Of a DNA stretch of 14,511 nt, positions 6,466 to 13,047 are shown one piece after another (position 1 is the stretch's first letter; each line of letters opens with the position of its first letter). The position numbers were made by a program, and so were the translations under genes. Origin of the DNA: Candidatus Latescibacterota bacterium (GTDB lineage Bacteria > JAAXHH01 > JACQVL01); the NCBI GenBank assembly GCA_016209865.1, contig JACQVL010000341.1, positions 1 through 14,511 on the forward strand. Direction: 5' to 3'. The notes below the pieces were generated by a model. The model saw only the letters and a list, made by a program, of their open reading frames with translations. It did not search any database and was not told where the DNA came from.

Positions 6466-7467
6466 ATGTATAAAGGAACGACCTTCACCCGGTTTCTCAT
6501 CGCCGAGCAGCGGAAATTCCCCGGCGCGACCGGAGAATTCACCAGCCTGCTGACCGAACTGGCAACGGCGGCGAAGATCATCGCCCATGAGGTCAACCGG
6601 GCCGGTCTGGGCAACATCCTGGGGGCCGCCGGCCGGACGAACGTGCAGGGCGAGCAGGTTCAGAAGCTGGACGAGTTCGCCAACGAGACGATCATCCGGA
6701 TGGTCGACCATACCGGCCATCTCGCCGGCATGGTCTCGGAGGAGATGGAGGACATTTTCCATATCCAGGAACATCATCTCAGGGGGAAATACCTGCTCCT
6801 CTTCGACCCGCTCGACGGCTCGTCTAACATCGACGTGAGCGTGGGAGTCGGCACGATCTTCGGCATCCACCGGAAGATCACACCGGGCGAGGATGCCACG
6901 CCGGAGGATTTCCTGCAAAAGGGACGGGCGCAACTGTGCGCCGGCTATCTGCTGTACGGCTCCAGCACGATGCTCGTCTACACGGCTGGCCAGGGGGTGC
7001 ACGGGTTTACCCTCGACCCGAACGTCGGCGAGTTCCTCCTCTCTCATGAGCAGATGACCATCATGAAGCGCGGGAAGACGTTCAGCGTGAACGACGGCCG
7101 TTACTTCCTCTGGGATCACCCCATCCGGCACTATATCGACGACCTTCGGGGCAAGGAAGGCGGCAGCCCGTACAGCTCCCGGTATATCGGTTCGCTCGTC
7201 GCCGACTTCCATCGCAACCTCCTCAAAGGGGGCATCTACCTCTACCCGGGCGACCGGGAAAGTCCGTCTGGGAAACTGCGGCTGTTGTACGAGGCCAACC
7301 CACTCGCGTTCATCGTCGAGCAGGCGGGGGGACGGGCGAGCAGCGGGACGGAAGCGATCCTCGACATCCAGCCGATCACCCTCCACCAGCGCACTCCCCT
7401 GTTCATCGGGAGCGAAGAAGACGTGCGGATGGTGGAAGCGTACATAAAAGAAGGGGGAAAAAGGTGA
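6466..7467 (+). CDS. fbp: Fructose-1,6-bisphosphatase class I
   Basis: A 333-residue protein, the usual length of the class I enzyme, which hydrolyses fructose 1,6-bisphosphate to fructose 6-phosphate in gluconeogenesis and the Calvin cycle, in the cytoplasm with Mg2+. Seen in order: metal-binding SEEMED (91-96) and DPLDGSSNID (114-123), the substrate-phosphate signature RYIGSLVADFHRN (239-251), KLRLLYEANPLAF (270-282) with the metal-binding glutamate at 276, and the family-typical end LHQRTPLFIGS. All key motifs are intact. GGAGG sits seven bases before the ATG. It follows the M14 gene closely and probably shares its transcript; a functional link between them is not obvious. A heptad array starts 16 bases after its stop. 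Confidence 0.96.
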   Translation: MYKGTTFTRFLIAEQRKFPGATGEFTSLLTELATAAKIIAHEVNRAGLGNILGAAGRTNVQGEQVQKLDEFANETIIRMVDHTGHLAGMVSEEMEDIFHIQEHHLRGKYLLLFDPLDGSSNIDVSVGVGTIFGIHRKITPGEDATPEDFLQKGRAQLCAGYLLYGSSTMLVYTAGQGVHGFTLDPNVGEFLLSHEQMTIMKRGKTFSVNDGRYFLWDHPIRHYIDDLRGKEGGSPYSSRYIGSLVADFHRNLLKGGIYLYPGDRESPSGKLRLLYEANPLAFIVEQAGGRASSGTEAILDIQPITLHQRTPLFIGSEEDVRMVEAYIKEGGKR

Positions 7468-7480
7468 AAAGGGGACAGCA

Positions 7481-7500
7481 TAGTGACGAGTGACGAGTAC
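7481..7500. repeat. Single-armed heptad array F (TGACGAG type)
   Basis: TAGTGACGAGTGACGAGTAC, two TGACGAG units plus flanks, is identical over 20 bases to 392-411 in element A. No inverted arm is found before the next gene, whose ATG lies 14 bases further on. It fills most of the short fbp-oxidoreductase spacer. Confidence 0.8.
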
Positions 7501-7514
7501 AAGCGAGCAAAGAC

Positions 7515-8708
7515 ATGGTGAAGACAGCGGATATCGTCATCATCGGGGGCGGGTGTATGGGGGCGAGCTTAGCGTTTTCCCTCGCCCGGCGCGGGGTGAA
7601 ACACGTCGTCCTCCTCGAACGGAAGCGTCTGGCCTCCGGGCCGACGGGCAAATCCCTGGCCATCCTCCGCCAGCACTATGGGGTCGAGTCGATGGTCTTC
7701 ACGTCGCAACGGTCGCTGGAAATTTTCTCTCACTTCGACGACGCCGTCGGCGGGGACACCGGGTTCGTCCGGACCGGCTACGTCAAGTGGGTGGCGGCGC
7801 ATGACCGGGCGGCGCTGGAGGCGAACGTCGCCATGCAGCGCCGAATAGGGGCGAACGTACTGCTCCTCGATGCCGCCGACCTGGCCGGCATCTGCCCCGG
7901 CGTGCAGGTCGACGACGTGGCGGCGGCGGCATACCATCCCGACTCTGGGTACGCCGACCCGATCGCCACGACTCTCGCGTTCGCCCGGCGGGCGCGCGAC
8001 TTCGGGGCGACGATCGTTGAAGGGGTGACCGTCACCGGCCTCCGGCTGTCTGCGGGACGCATCGCCGCGGTCGAGACCTCGGAGGGGGTGATCGCCACTC
8101 CGGTCGTCGTCAACTCGGCCGGGGCGTGGGGCGCACGCGTCGCCCGGATGGTCGGGGTCGAACTGCCCATCCAGACGATCCGCCCGCAGATCTGCCTGTT
8201 CAAACGCCCGCCCGCCCTCGACGGGATGCACCCGATCTACTCCGATTCGGTCACCGGGATGTTCTACCGTCCCGAGCAGGCCCGGCTGAGCTTCGTCGGC
8301 ATCGATGTCTCCGAGGGCGAGATCGCGAAGCCCGCCGACCCGGACGCCTACGACGAATCGGTCGACTCCGGTCTCATCGCCCGGCTCCGGCCGCCGATGG
8401 AGGCCCGGCTGCCCGCGATGCGGTGGGGCGTCTCCCGCGGTGGCTACGCGGCCATCTACGACATGACTCCCGACGAGCAGCCGATCATCGGACACATCCC
8501 GGAGGTCGAGGGGTTCTCCTGCAACCTCGGCTGGAGCGGTCACGGGTTCAAACACTGCCCGGCGATCGGCCTGTTGATGGCGGAACTGATCACCGAAGGC
8601 CGGACGACGGGTTTCGATATCACCGCGTTCCGCGCGAGCCGGTTCAAAGAAGGCCAGCCGATCACAGAGAGAAAGTATCAGGGTGGATCGAAGGAGTGGA
8701 TGAGATAA
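7515..8708 (+). CDS. FAD-dependent oxidoreductase, DAO family, sarcosine oxidase beta-like
   Basis: A 397-residue flavoprotein. The N-terminal ADIVIIGGGCMGASLAFSLA (residues 5-24) is a Rossmann GxGxxG FAD-binding motif followed by an acidic adenosine-ribose position (LLERKRL). The segment GKSLAILRQHYGVESMV and the C-terminal DEQPIIGHIPEVEGF...GWSGHGFKHCPAIG are typical of the sarcosine oxidase beta/DadA group, which oxidises amines or N-methyl amino acids with FAD. No alpha, gamma or delta subunit genes of a four-subunit sarcosine oxidase are nearby, so a stand-alone amine oxidase or dehydrogenase is likely. No Shine-Dalgarno is evident before the ATG; a heptad array occupies that position. 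Downstream a Gfo/Idh enzyme and a glycine-oxidase-like gene suggest a shared catabolic theme. The exact substrate is unknown. Confidence 0.85.
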   Translation: MVKTADIVIIGGGCMGASLAFSLARRGVKHVVLLERKRLASGPTGKSLAILRQHYGVESMVFTSQRSLEIFSHFDDAVGGDTGFVRTGYVKWVAAHDRAALEANVAMQRRIGANVLLLDAADLAGICPGVQVDDVAAAAYHPDSGYADPIATTLAFARRARDFGATIVEGVTVTGLRLSAGRIAAVETSEGVIATPVVVNSAGAWGARVARMVGVELPIQTIRPQICLFKRPPALDGMHPIYSDSVTGMFYRPEQARLSFVGIDVSEGEIAKPADPDAYDESVDSGLIARLRPPMEARLPAMRWGVSRGGYAAIYDMTPDEQPIIGHIPEVEGFSCNLGWSGHGFKHCPAIGLLMAELITEGRTTGFDITAFRASRFKEGQPITERKYQGGSKEWMR

Positions 8709-8713
8709 AACAC

Positions 8714-8830
8714 GGGGTACGGGATTCGGGGTTCGGGAAAAGCAACAGATGATTTGTCTTACCCATACCCCGTACCCCGAATCCCGGGTTTTCTTCCCGA
8801 ATCCCTAACCCCGAACCCCTAACCCCGAGA
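8714..8830. repeat. Two-armed heptad repeat element C (GGGRTTC type)
   Basis: The left arm reads GGGGTAC, GGGATTC, GGGGTTC, GGGAAAA (8714-8741). After a short AT-rich centre the right side has two blocks of reverse-complement heptads: CCCCGTA, CCCCGAA, TCCCGGG (8768-8788), then CCCGAAT, CCCTAAC, CCCGAAC, CCCTAAC, CCCGAGA (8796-8830), split by TTTTCTT. The element begins 5 bases after a stop codon and its last heptad overlaps the probable ribosome-binding site of the next gene (GAGAGGA, 8826-8832). Confidence 0.85.
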
Positions 8831-8840
8831 GGATTTTGCC

Positions 8841-9923
8841 ATGCACGACCCAGACCTCGACCTGGACTATCGCCCCAAGCTGGGGGCAAAACGAGATTAC
8901 GGCATCGGCATCGTCGGGGCGGGCGCGATCGTGAACGCGGCCCATCTGCCCGCCTACCGGAAGGCCGGGTTCACGGTGGCTGGCATCACCGACCTGTCGC
9001 GGGAGAAGGCGAGCGAGACCGCCAGACGGTTCGAGGTGCCGACGGTCTATGAGAGTGTGGACGCGCTGCTCGCCGACCCGGCGGTCGAGATCGTCGATAT
9101 CGCGGTGCCCCCGTGGAACCAGTTGGACCTCGTCCGGAAGGCGACGGCGGCCCGGAAGCCTCTCCTCTGCCAGAAGCCGCTGTCGGACACGTACGCGGGC
9201 GCGCAGGAGATCGTCCGGCTCGCCCAGGCGGCGGGAGTGAAGCTCGCCGTCAACCAGCAGATGCGCTGGGATCAGACCATCCGGTCGGCGCGCACCCTCG
9301 TGACGCGCGGCTGGCTGGGGACGCCGACGGCGGCGACGATCGACGTCAACATCTTGACTGAATGGAGCGTCTGGCCGTGGCTGCTCACCGTGGACGGCCT
9401 GGATTTGATGTACCATAGCATCCATTACTTCGACAGTCTTCGATCCCTGTTCGGCCAGCCCGACCGCGTCTGGTCGTCCTGTTCCGCCTACCCCGGCCAG
9501 GCCCCGAAGGGAGAGACCCGGACGATCACGGTGTTCGAGTACCCCGCCGGCCTCCGCGCGCTCGTCGCCGTCAACCACAACAACTGGACGGACGACCGGT
9601 ACGCTACCCTCCGCATCGACGGGACGGACGGGCTTGCCAAGGGGACGTTCGGCCTCCTGTACAATTACCCGTACGGCCGGCCGGACACCTTTGAATTTAC
9701 CTCAAAGAAGGCGTATCCGCACCTGTCGTTCAGTCATCGGTTCGAGGAGATGTGGCTTCCCGACGCGTTCATCGGGCCGATCGGCGACCTGATGCGGGCG
9801 ATAGAGGAAGGCCGGGAACCGGAGACGAGCGGAGCGGATAACCTGAAGACCCTCCAACTCGTCCATGCCGCCTACCGGTCGATCGCGGAGAAACGGGCGG
9901 TCGCGCCCGACGAGATCGTATGA
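8841..9923 (+). CDS. Gfo/Idh/MocA family NAD(P)-dependent oxidoreductase
   Basis: A 360-residue protein. The Rossmann motif GIGIVGAGAIVNAAHLPAY (21-39) binds NAD(P); CQKPLS (110-115) is the family's EKP motif with Gln replacing Glu and the catalytic Lys kept (K112); NQQMRWD (138-144) and LMYHSIHYFD around residue 195 match the substrate-binding half, including the usual catalytic His. These enzymes interconvert hydroxyl and keto groups of sugars, inositols and similar polyols. The ATG follows GAGAGGA by 8 bases; the first 20 residues are an acidic/basic leader before the Rossmann fold. Its last codons overlap the next gene (ATGA at 9920-9923), indicating translational coupling with the glycine-oxidase-like protein. 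Substrate cannot be read from sequence. Confidence 0.88.
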   Translation: MHDPDLDLDYRPKLGAKRDYGIGIVGAGAIVNAAHLPAYRKAGFTVAGITDLSREKASETARRFEVPTVYESVDALLADPAVEIVDIAVPPWNQLDLVRKATAARKPLLCQKPLSDTYAGAQEIVRLAQAAGVKLAVNQQMRWDQTIRSARTLVTRGWLGTPTAATIDVNILTEWSVWPWLLTVDGLDLMYHSIHYFDSLRSLFGQPDRVWSSCSAYPGQAPKGETRTITVFEYPAGLRALVAVNHNNWTDDRYATLRIDGTDGLAKGTFGLLYNYPYGRPDTFEFTSKKAYPHLSFSHRFEEMWLPDAFIGPIGDLMRAIEEGREPETSGADNLKTLQLVHAAYRSIAEKRAVAPDEIV

Positions 9924-11074
9924 CCCCGGACGTCCTCATCATCGGCGCGGGCGTGATCGGACTGTCGATCGCTCACGAATTAGCCGGGCGCGGGCTGCGG
10001 GTCACGGTGCTCGATGCAGGCGAGGCCGGGAAAGGCGCGTCGTGGGCATCGGCGGGCGTCCTGGCCCCGCAGGGCGCGCGTCCGAGCGCGGGTCCGTACC
10101 TCGACCTGTCCCTGTGGAGTCGGGAGGTGTACGGGACGTTCGCCGAACGACTGAAGGAGGAGAGCGGGGTCGACATCGAATACCGGACGGACGGAGGCCT
10201 CCACATCGCCCTCGATGAGGCGGAGCAGGCGGAATTGGATGACCGGTACCGCCACCAGCAGGCCCTCGGCCTGCCGGTCGAACGGCTGACGGCCGAGGAG
10301 GTGCTCGCCCTCGAACCGTCGCTCTCCCCGGACGTCCGTGGCGGGCTGTTCTTCCGGGGGATGCACCAGATCGACAACCGCAAGCTCATGCGGGCGCTCA
10401 TCGTCGCCGCGGTCCGGCGCGGGGCGCAGGTCGTCTGCGGCACGCCCGCGACCGGACTCACCGTCCGCAAGGCGCAGCTCATCGGGGTTGAGTCGTCCAG
10501 TACGACATGGAAGGCGGGGACTATCATCAACGCGGCGGGCTGCTGGTCGCGGCTGATCAGCGGCGTCGATCCAGCGCTTCAGCCTCCGGTGAAGCCGGTC
10601 CGCGGGCAGATGCTTGCCCTCGACGTGGGGACGACCGCTCCTGTTCGGCGCGTCATCCACGGCCTGGGCGCGTACCTCGTCCCCCGGCACGACGGCCGGC
10701 TGCTCGTCGGCGCGACCGTCGAGAAGGTGGGGTTCGACGTGCGGGTGACGGCGGGCGGTATGGCGACCCTGCTCAACGCGGCGCTCCGGATGGCTCCAGG
10801 CTTGGACGGCGCGCCGCTCTCGGAGGTCTGGGCCGGCCTCCGGCCGATGTCGAAAGATGGCAAACCGATCCTCGGTCCGACCACCCTCCCCGGCCTCGTC
10901 ATGGCGACCGGCCATTACCGTCAGGGCATTCTCCTCGCCCCGATCACCGCGCGGCTGATCGCGGACTCGGTCGTCACCGGGAACGTCTCGCCGGAGCTGG
11001 AGCCGTTTTTGCTGGAGCGGTTCGGACGGAATAGACACACTGGTACCCCCAATCTCGATCCACCTCTCCCATAA
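9920..11074 (+). CDS. thiO: Glycine oxidase ThiO-like FAD oxidoreductase
   Basis: A 384-residue flavoprotein of the DAO family. DVLIIGAGVIGLSIAHELAG (4-23) is the FAD Rossmann motif. GASWASAGVLAPQ is close to the ThiO pattern, and GLRPMSKDGKPILGP with GHYRQGILLAPITA at the C-terminus is highly characteristic of glycine oxidase ThiO. ThiO oxidises glycine to the imine used in thiamine thiazole synthesis; related enzymes oxidise sarcosine or D-amino acids. No thiS, thiG or other thiamine genes are seen here, and the gene is translationally coupled to a Gfo/Idh enzyme, so a catabolic amino-acid oxidase role is possible. The frame is intact. A new promoter begins six bases after the stop. Confidence 0.85.
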   Translation: MTPDVLIIGAGVIGLSIAHELAGRGLRVTVLDAGEAGKGASWASAGVLAPQGARPSAGPYLDLSLWSREVYGTFAERLKEESGVDIEYRTDGGLHIALDEAEQAELDDRYRHQQALGLPVERLTAEEVLALEPSLSPDVRGGLFFRGMHQIDNRKLMRALIVAAVRRGAQVVCGTPATGLTVRKAQLIGVESSSTTWKAGTIINAAGCWSRLISGVDPALQPPVKPVRGQMLALDVGTTAPVRRVIHGLGAYLVPRHDGRLLVGATVEKVGFDVRVTAGGMATLLNAALRMAPGLDGAPLSEVWAGLRPMSKDGKPILGPTTLPGLVMATGHYRQGILLAPITARLIADSVVTGNVSPELEPFLLERFGRNRHTGTPNLDPPLP

Positions 11075-11079
11075 AAATC

Positions 11080-11108
11080 TTGACAATAAACCTCTTGAGT
11101 GCTATAAT
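11080..11108 (+). promoter_or_regulatory. Consensus sigma70-type promoter of the regulator-cysK unit
   Basis: TTGACA (11080-11085), 17-bp spacer, TATAAT (11103-11108): both hexamers and the spacing are perfect consensus, in a locally AT-rich patch between GC-rich genes. The start site should fall near 11115. Such a strong promoter normally requires repression, which the overlapping palindrome can provide. Confidence 0.88.
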
Positions 11109-11131
11109 GTTGACTAAAATGGTCAACATTA
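11105..11131 (+). promoter_or_regulatory. Operator palindrome, IscR type-1-like, for the Rrf2 regulator
   Basis: Two perfect 10-base arms, TAATGTTGAC and GTCAACATTA, flank a 7-base centre (TAAAATG). It covers the 3' part of the -10 box through the start site, so binding would block initiation. The core TTGACTAAAATgGTCAA resembles the E. coli IscR type-1 consensus (YYGACTRWWWYAGTCRR), supporting recognition by the Rrf2 protein encoded immediately downstream and hence autoregulation. Type and regulator are inferred; the palindrome itself is plain. Confidence 0.8.
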
Positions 11132-11156
11132 ACGCGCGTCATGAGGGAAATGTTCC

Positions 11157-11603
11157 ATGCGAGTGTCAGCGAAAGCGGAGTACGCGTGTCGGGCGATGCT
11201 GGAATTGTCCCGGTGTTACAAGGTCTTAGAAGTCATTCAGATTCATGATATTGCGACCCGGCAGGATATCCCGAAGAAGTATCTGGTGCAGATCCTGCTG
11301 CAGTTGCAGCGTGCGGGCCTCGTCAAGAGCAAGCGGGGGGCGGCCGGCGGGTATACCCTGGCGAAGCCGCCGTCGGAGATCAGCCTGGGGGATGTCCTGC
11401 GGACGACGGACGGGCCGTTAGTGGCGATCGAGAGCCTGGAGGAACACGGGGCCGGGAACGGGCGGCGTCCGCTCGAGGCGCACTCGGCGTTGCGCGAGGT
11501 CTGGCAGGATGTCCAGGAGCAGGTCTCGCGGGTGGTGGACAGTATCTCATTCGAGGACATCTGCCGGCGGGCGGACAAATCCACGATGATGTACTATATC
11601 TGA
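11157..11603 (+). CDS. Rrf2-family regulator, CymR-like (no Fe-S cysteines)
   Basis: A 148-residue DNA-binding protein. The N-terminal winged helix (about 1-70) shows the Rrf2 signature: [17 protein letters not shown], a recognition region [21 protein letters not shown], and the wing [13 protein letters not shown]. IscR, NsrR and RsrR hold an iron-sulfur cluster with cysteines around residues 90-105; here that stretch (about 90-115) has none, and the only cysteines are at 11, 20 and 136. This matches CymR, the cysteine-metabolism repressor of Firmicutes, whose C-terminus (MFYI) also resembles the MYYI end here. CymR works in complex with CysK, and cysK is the next gene, 13 bases away. GAGGG precedes the ATG by nine bases. 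An autoregulated repressor sensing cysteine supply is likely; direct evidence is lacking. Confidence 0.88.
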   Translation: MRVSAKAEYACRAMLELSRCYKVLEVIQIHDIATRQDIPKKYLVQILLQLQRAGLVKSKRGAAGGYTLAKPPSEISLGDVLRTTDGPLVAIESLEEHGAGNGRRPLEAHSALREVWQDVQEQVSRVVDSISFEDICRRADKSTMMYYI

Positions 11604-11616
11604 TACAGGAGACTGC

Positions 11617-12567
11617 ATGGCGCGACGGATTTATGAGAGTGTCGTGGACCTGATCGGGGACACTCCGCTCGTCCGGCTGAACCGGATCGTGCCGGAGGGC
11701 GCCGCGACGGTGCTGGCCAAGGTCGAATCCGCCAACCCGGCCGGGAGCGTGAAGGATCGGATCGGGCTGTCGATGATTCTGGACGCCGAACAGCGGGGCG
11801 TGCTGAAGCCGGGAGGGACGATCGTCGAACCGACGAGCGGGAATACCGGCCTCGGTCTGAGCATGGTGGCCGCCGTGCGCGGGTACAAGGTCATCCTGAC
11901 GATGCCCGACAACATGAGCGCGGAGCGGCGCAGTTTGCTTGCTTCGTACGGCGCGGAGATCATCCTGACGCCGGGGCTGGAAGGGATGGCCGGGGCTGTT
12001 CGGAAAGCCGAAGAGATCGTGTCCTCCAACCCCGGGTATGTGATGCCTCAGCAGTTCAAGAACCCGGCCAACCCGGCCATCCATCGGACGACGACGGCGG
12101 AGGAGATCTGGGAGGCGACGGGAGGGAAGGTGGATGCGTTCGTCGCCGGGGTGGGGACCGGGGGAACGATCACGGGGGTTGGCCAGGTGCTCAAGGAACG
12201 GAACCCGGCGGTCCGGGTGGTGGCGGTCGAGCCGACGTCGTCCCCGGTGCTGTCCGGCGGGCGGATCGAGAGCCTCGTCCACGGGATTCAGGGCATCGGG
12301 GCCGGGTTCATCCCGGACATCCTGGATCGGACGATCCTCGACGAGATCCTGACCGTCACGGATGAAGAGGCCTATTTTACGGCGAAGCGGCTGGCCACCG
12401 ATGAGGGGCTGCTCGTCGGGATTTCCGGAGGCGCGAACGTGTTCGCCAGCCTCAAGGTGGCACAAGAATTAGGAACTGGTCGCGCCGTCGTGACCATCCT
12501 CCCGGATACCGGGGAGCGCTACTTGAGCCTCCGGGAATACTACGAGGGCCAGTCGGTCAAGCACTGA
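11617..12567 (+). CDS. cysK: Cysteine synthase (O-acetylserine sulfhydrylase), CysK type
   Basis: A 316-residue PLP enzyme, close to the usual length, that makes cysteine from O-acetylserine and sulfide in the cytoplasm. PLP lysine is K46 in NPAGSVKDR; the substrate loop TSGNTG (73-78), the phosphate-binding GTGGTITG (180-187), [11 protein letters not shown] and PDTGERYLS are all present. GIQGIGAG follows CysK rather than the CysO-using CysM of Mycobacterium, so free sulfide may be its normal donor. AGGAG precedes the ATG. The gene lies 13 bp after the CymR-like regulator and 56 bp before a CysO-like carrier, most likely in one transcript under the 11080 promoter. No cysE is visible in the window. 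Confidence 0.95.
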   Translation: MARRIYESVVDLIGDTPLVRLNRIVPEGAATVLAKVESANPAGSVKDRIGLSMILDAEQRGVLKPGGTIVEPTSGNTGLGLSMVAAVRGYKVILTMPDNMSAERRSLLASYGAEIILTPGLEGMAGAVRKAEEIVSSNPGYVMPQQFKNPANPAIHRTTTAEEIWEATGGKVDAFVAGVGTGGTITGVGQVLKERNPAVRVVAVEPTSSPVLSGGRIESLVHGIQGIGAGFIPDILDRTILDEILTVTDEEAYFTAKRLATDEGLLVGISGGANVFASLKVAQELGTGRAVVTILPDTGERYLSLREYYEGQSVKH

Positions 12568-12623
12568 GTCGTTCTTCATTTCGTATCTTATTTGTCATTT
12601 CCGTTATAGAAAGGGAGCCTCGA

Positions 12624-12929
12624 ATGCCAGTGACCGTCCGCATTCCGACGCCGTTGAGAAAGTTGACCGCCAACCAGTCCGACGTTCAGGTCGAGGGGGA
12701 GACGATCGCGTCGGTCTTGGGGAACTTAGACGCCGCCTACCCGGGCCTCCGGGAGCGGCTCTGCGATGAATCCGGGAACGTCCGCCGGTTCATCAACATC
12801 TACGTGAACGAGGAGGACATCCGGTTCCTCGACGGGACGGCCACCCGGGTGAAGGACGGGGATCGCGTGTCCATCATCCCGGCCATCGCGGGCGGGGCGA
12901 CGACAACAATTTTAGATTTTGGATTTTAG
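12624..12929 (+). CDS. CysO-like MoaD/ThiS-family sulfur carrier with C-terminal extension
   Basis: A 101-residue ubiquitin-fold protein. RIPTPLRKLT, RRFINIYVNEEDIRFLDG (54-71) and GDRVSIIPAIAGG (79-91) closely match mycobacterial CysO, which carries sulfur as a thiocarboxylate on its terminal diglycine for cysteine synthesis; its position after cysK supports this over MoaD or ThiS roles. Mature carriers must end in GG. Here residues 92-101 (ATTTILDFGF) follow, and codons 96 to the stop are exactly three heptads of element D, suggesting that repeat DNA replaced the original end. A JAMM/Mec-type protease could trim it, but no such gene or activating E1-like enzyme is in the window. AAAGGGAG precedes the ATG by a suitable distance. 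Confidence 0.87.
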   Translation: MPVTVRIPTPLRKLTANQSDVQVEGETIASVLGNLDAAYPGLRERLCDESGNVRRFINIYVNEEDIRFLDGTATRVKDGDRVSIIPAIAGGATTTILDFGF

Positions 12930-13038
12930 ATTGTGGATTAGAGAGAAAGAGCAGGAAGAACAGTGTGACTGTCTCGTCTCGCAGTTCATCGCTTTAATCG
13001 CCCTTAATCCAAAATCCAAAATCTAAAATCCAAAATGG
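12909..13038. repeat. Two-armed heptad repeat element D (ATTTTRG type)
   Basis: The left arm reads ATTTTAG, ATTTTGG, ATTTTAG, ATTGTGG, ATTAGAG (12909-12943). The right arm reads TTAATCC, AAAATCC, AAAATCT, AAAATCC, AAAATGG (13004-13038), its reverse complement. The 60-base centre is purine-rich then pyrimidine-rich and not repetitive. The left arm encodes the last codons and stop of the CysO-like gene; the right arm ends within ten bases of the homoserine kinase ATG. Its AT-richness contrasts with the GC-rich genes on both sides. Confidence 0.88.
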
Positions 13039-13047
13039 ATGCTCTCC

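Noticed and set aside
6145-7386. 413-codon minus-strand open frame across the peptidase end and fbp.
   Set aside because: It is a shadow of fbp, whose catalytic motifs are intact on the plus strand; no family features are seen.
8714-8830. Tandem repeats considered as a CRISPR array.
   Set aside because: Units are 7 bp, contiguous and mirrored; there are no 20-40-bp repeats with unique spacers and no cas genes.
9980-11086. 368-codon minus-strand frame opposite thiO, and similar long antisense frames at 7569-8555, 11380-12465 and 12994-14157.
   Set aside because: All mirror well-recognised plus-strand genes, the last one also translating heptad arrays on its way; composition is that of GC-rich shadow frames.
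12568-12623. ATTTCGT/ATTTGTC-like stretch between cysK and the CysO-like gene as another heptad array.
   Set aside because: The similarities do not hold a constant 7-bp step over three units and there is no inverted arm.
12624-12929. CysO-like gene as thiS of a thiamine cluster because thiO lies nearby.
   Set aside because: The sequence follows CysO (FINIYVNEEDIRFLDG) and it lies behind cysK under a different promoter from thiO; no thiG, thiF or thiE is present.
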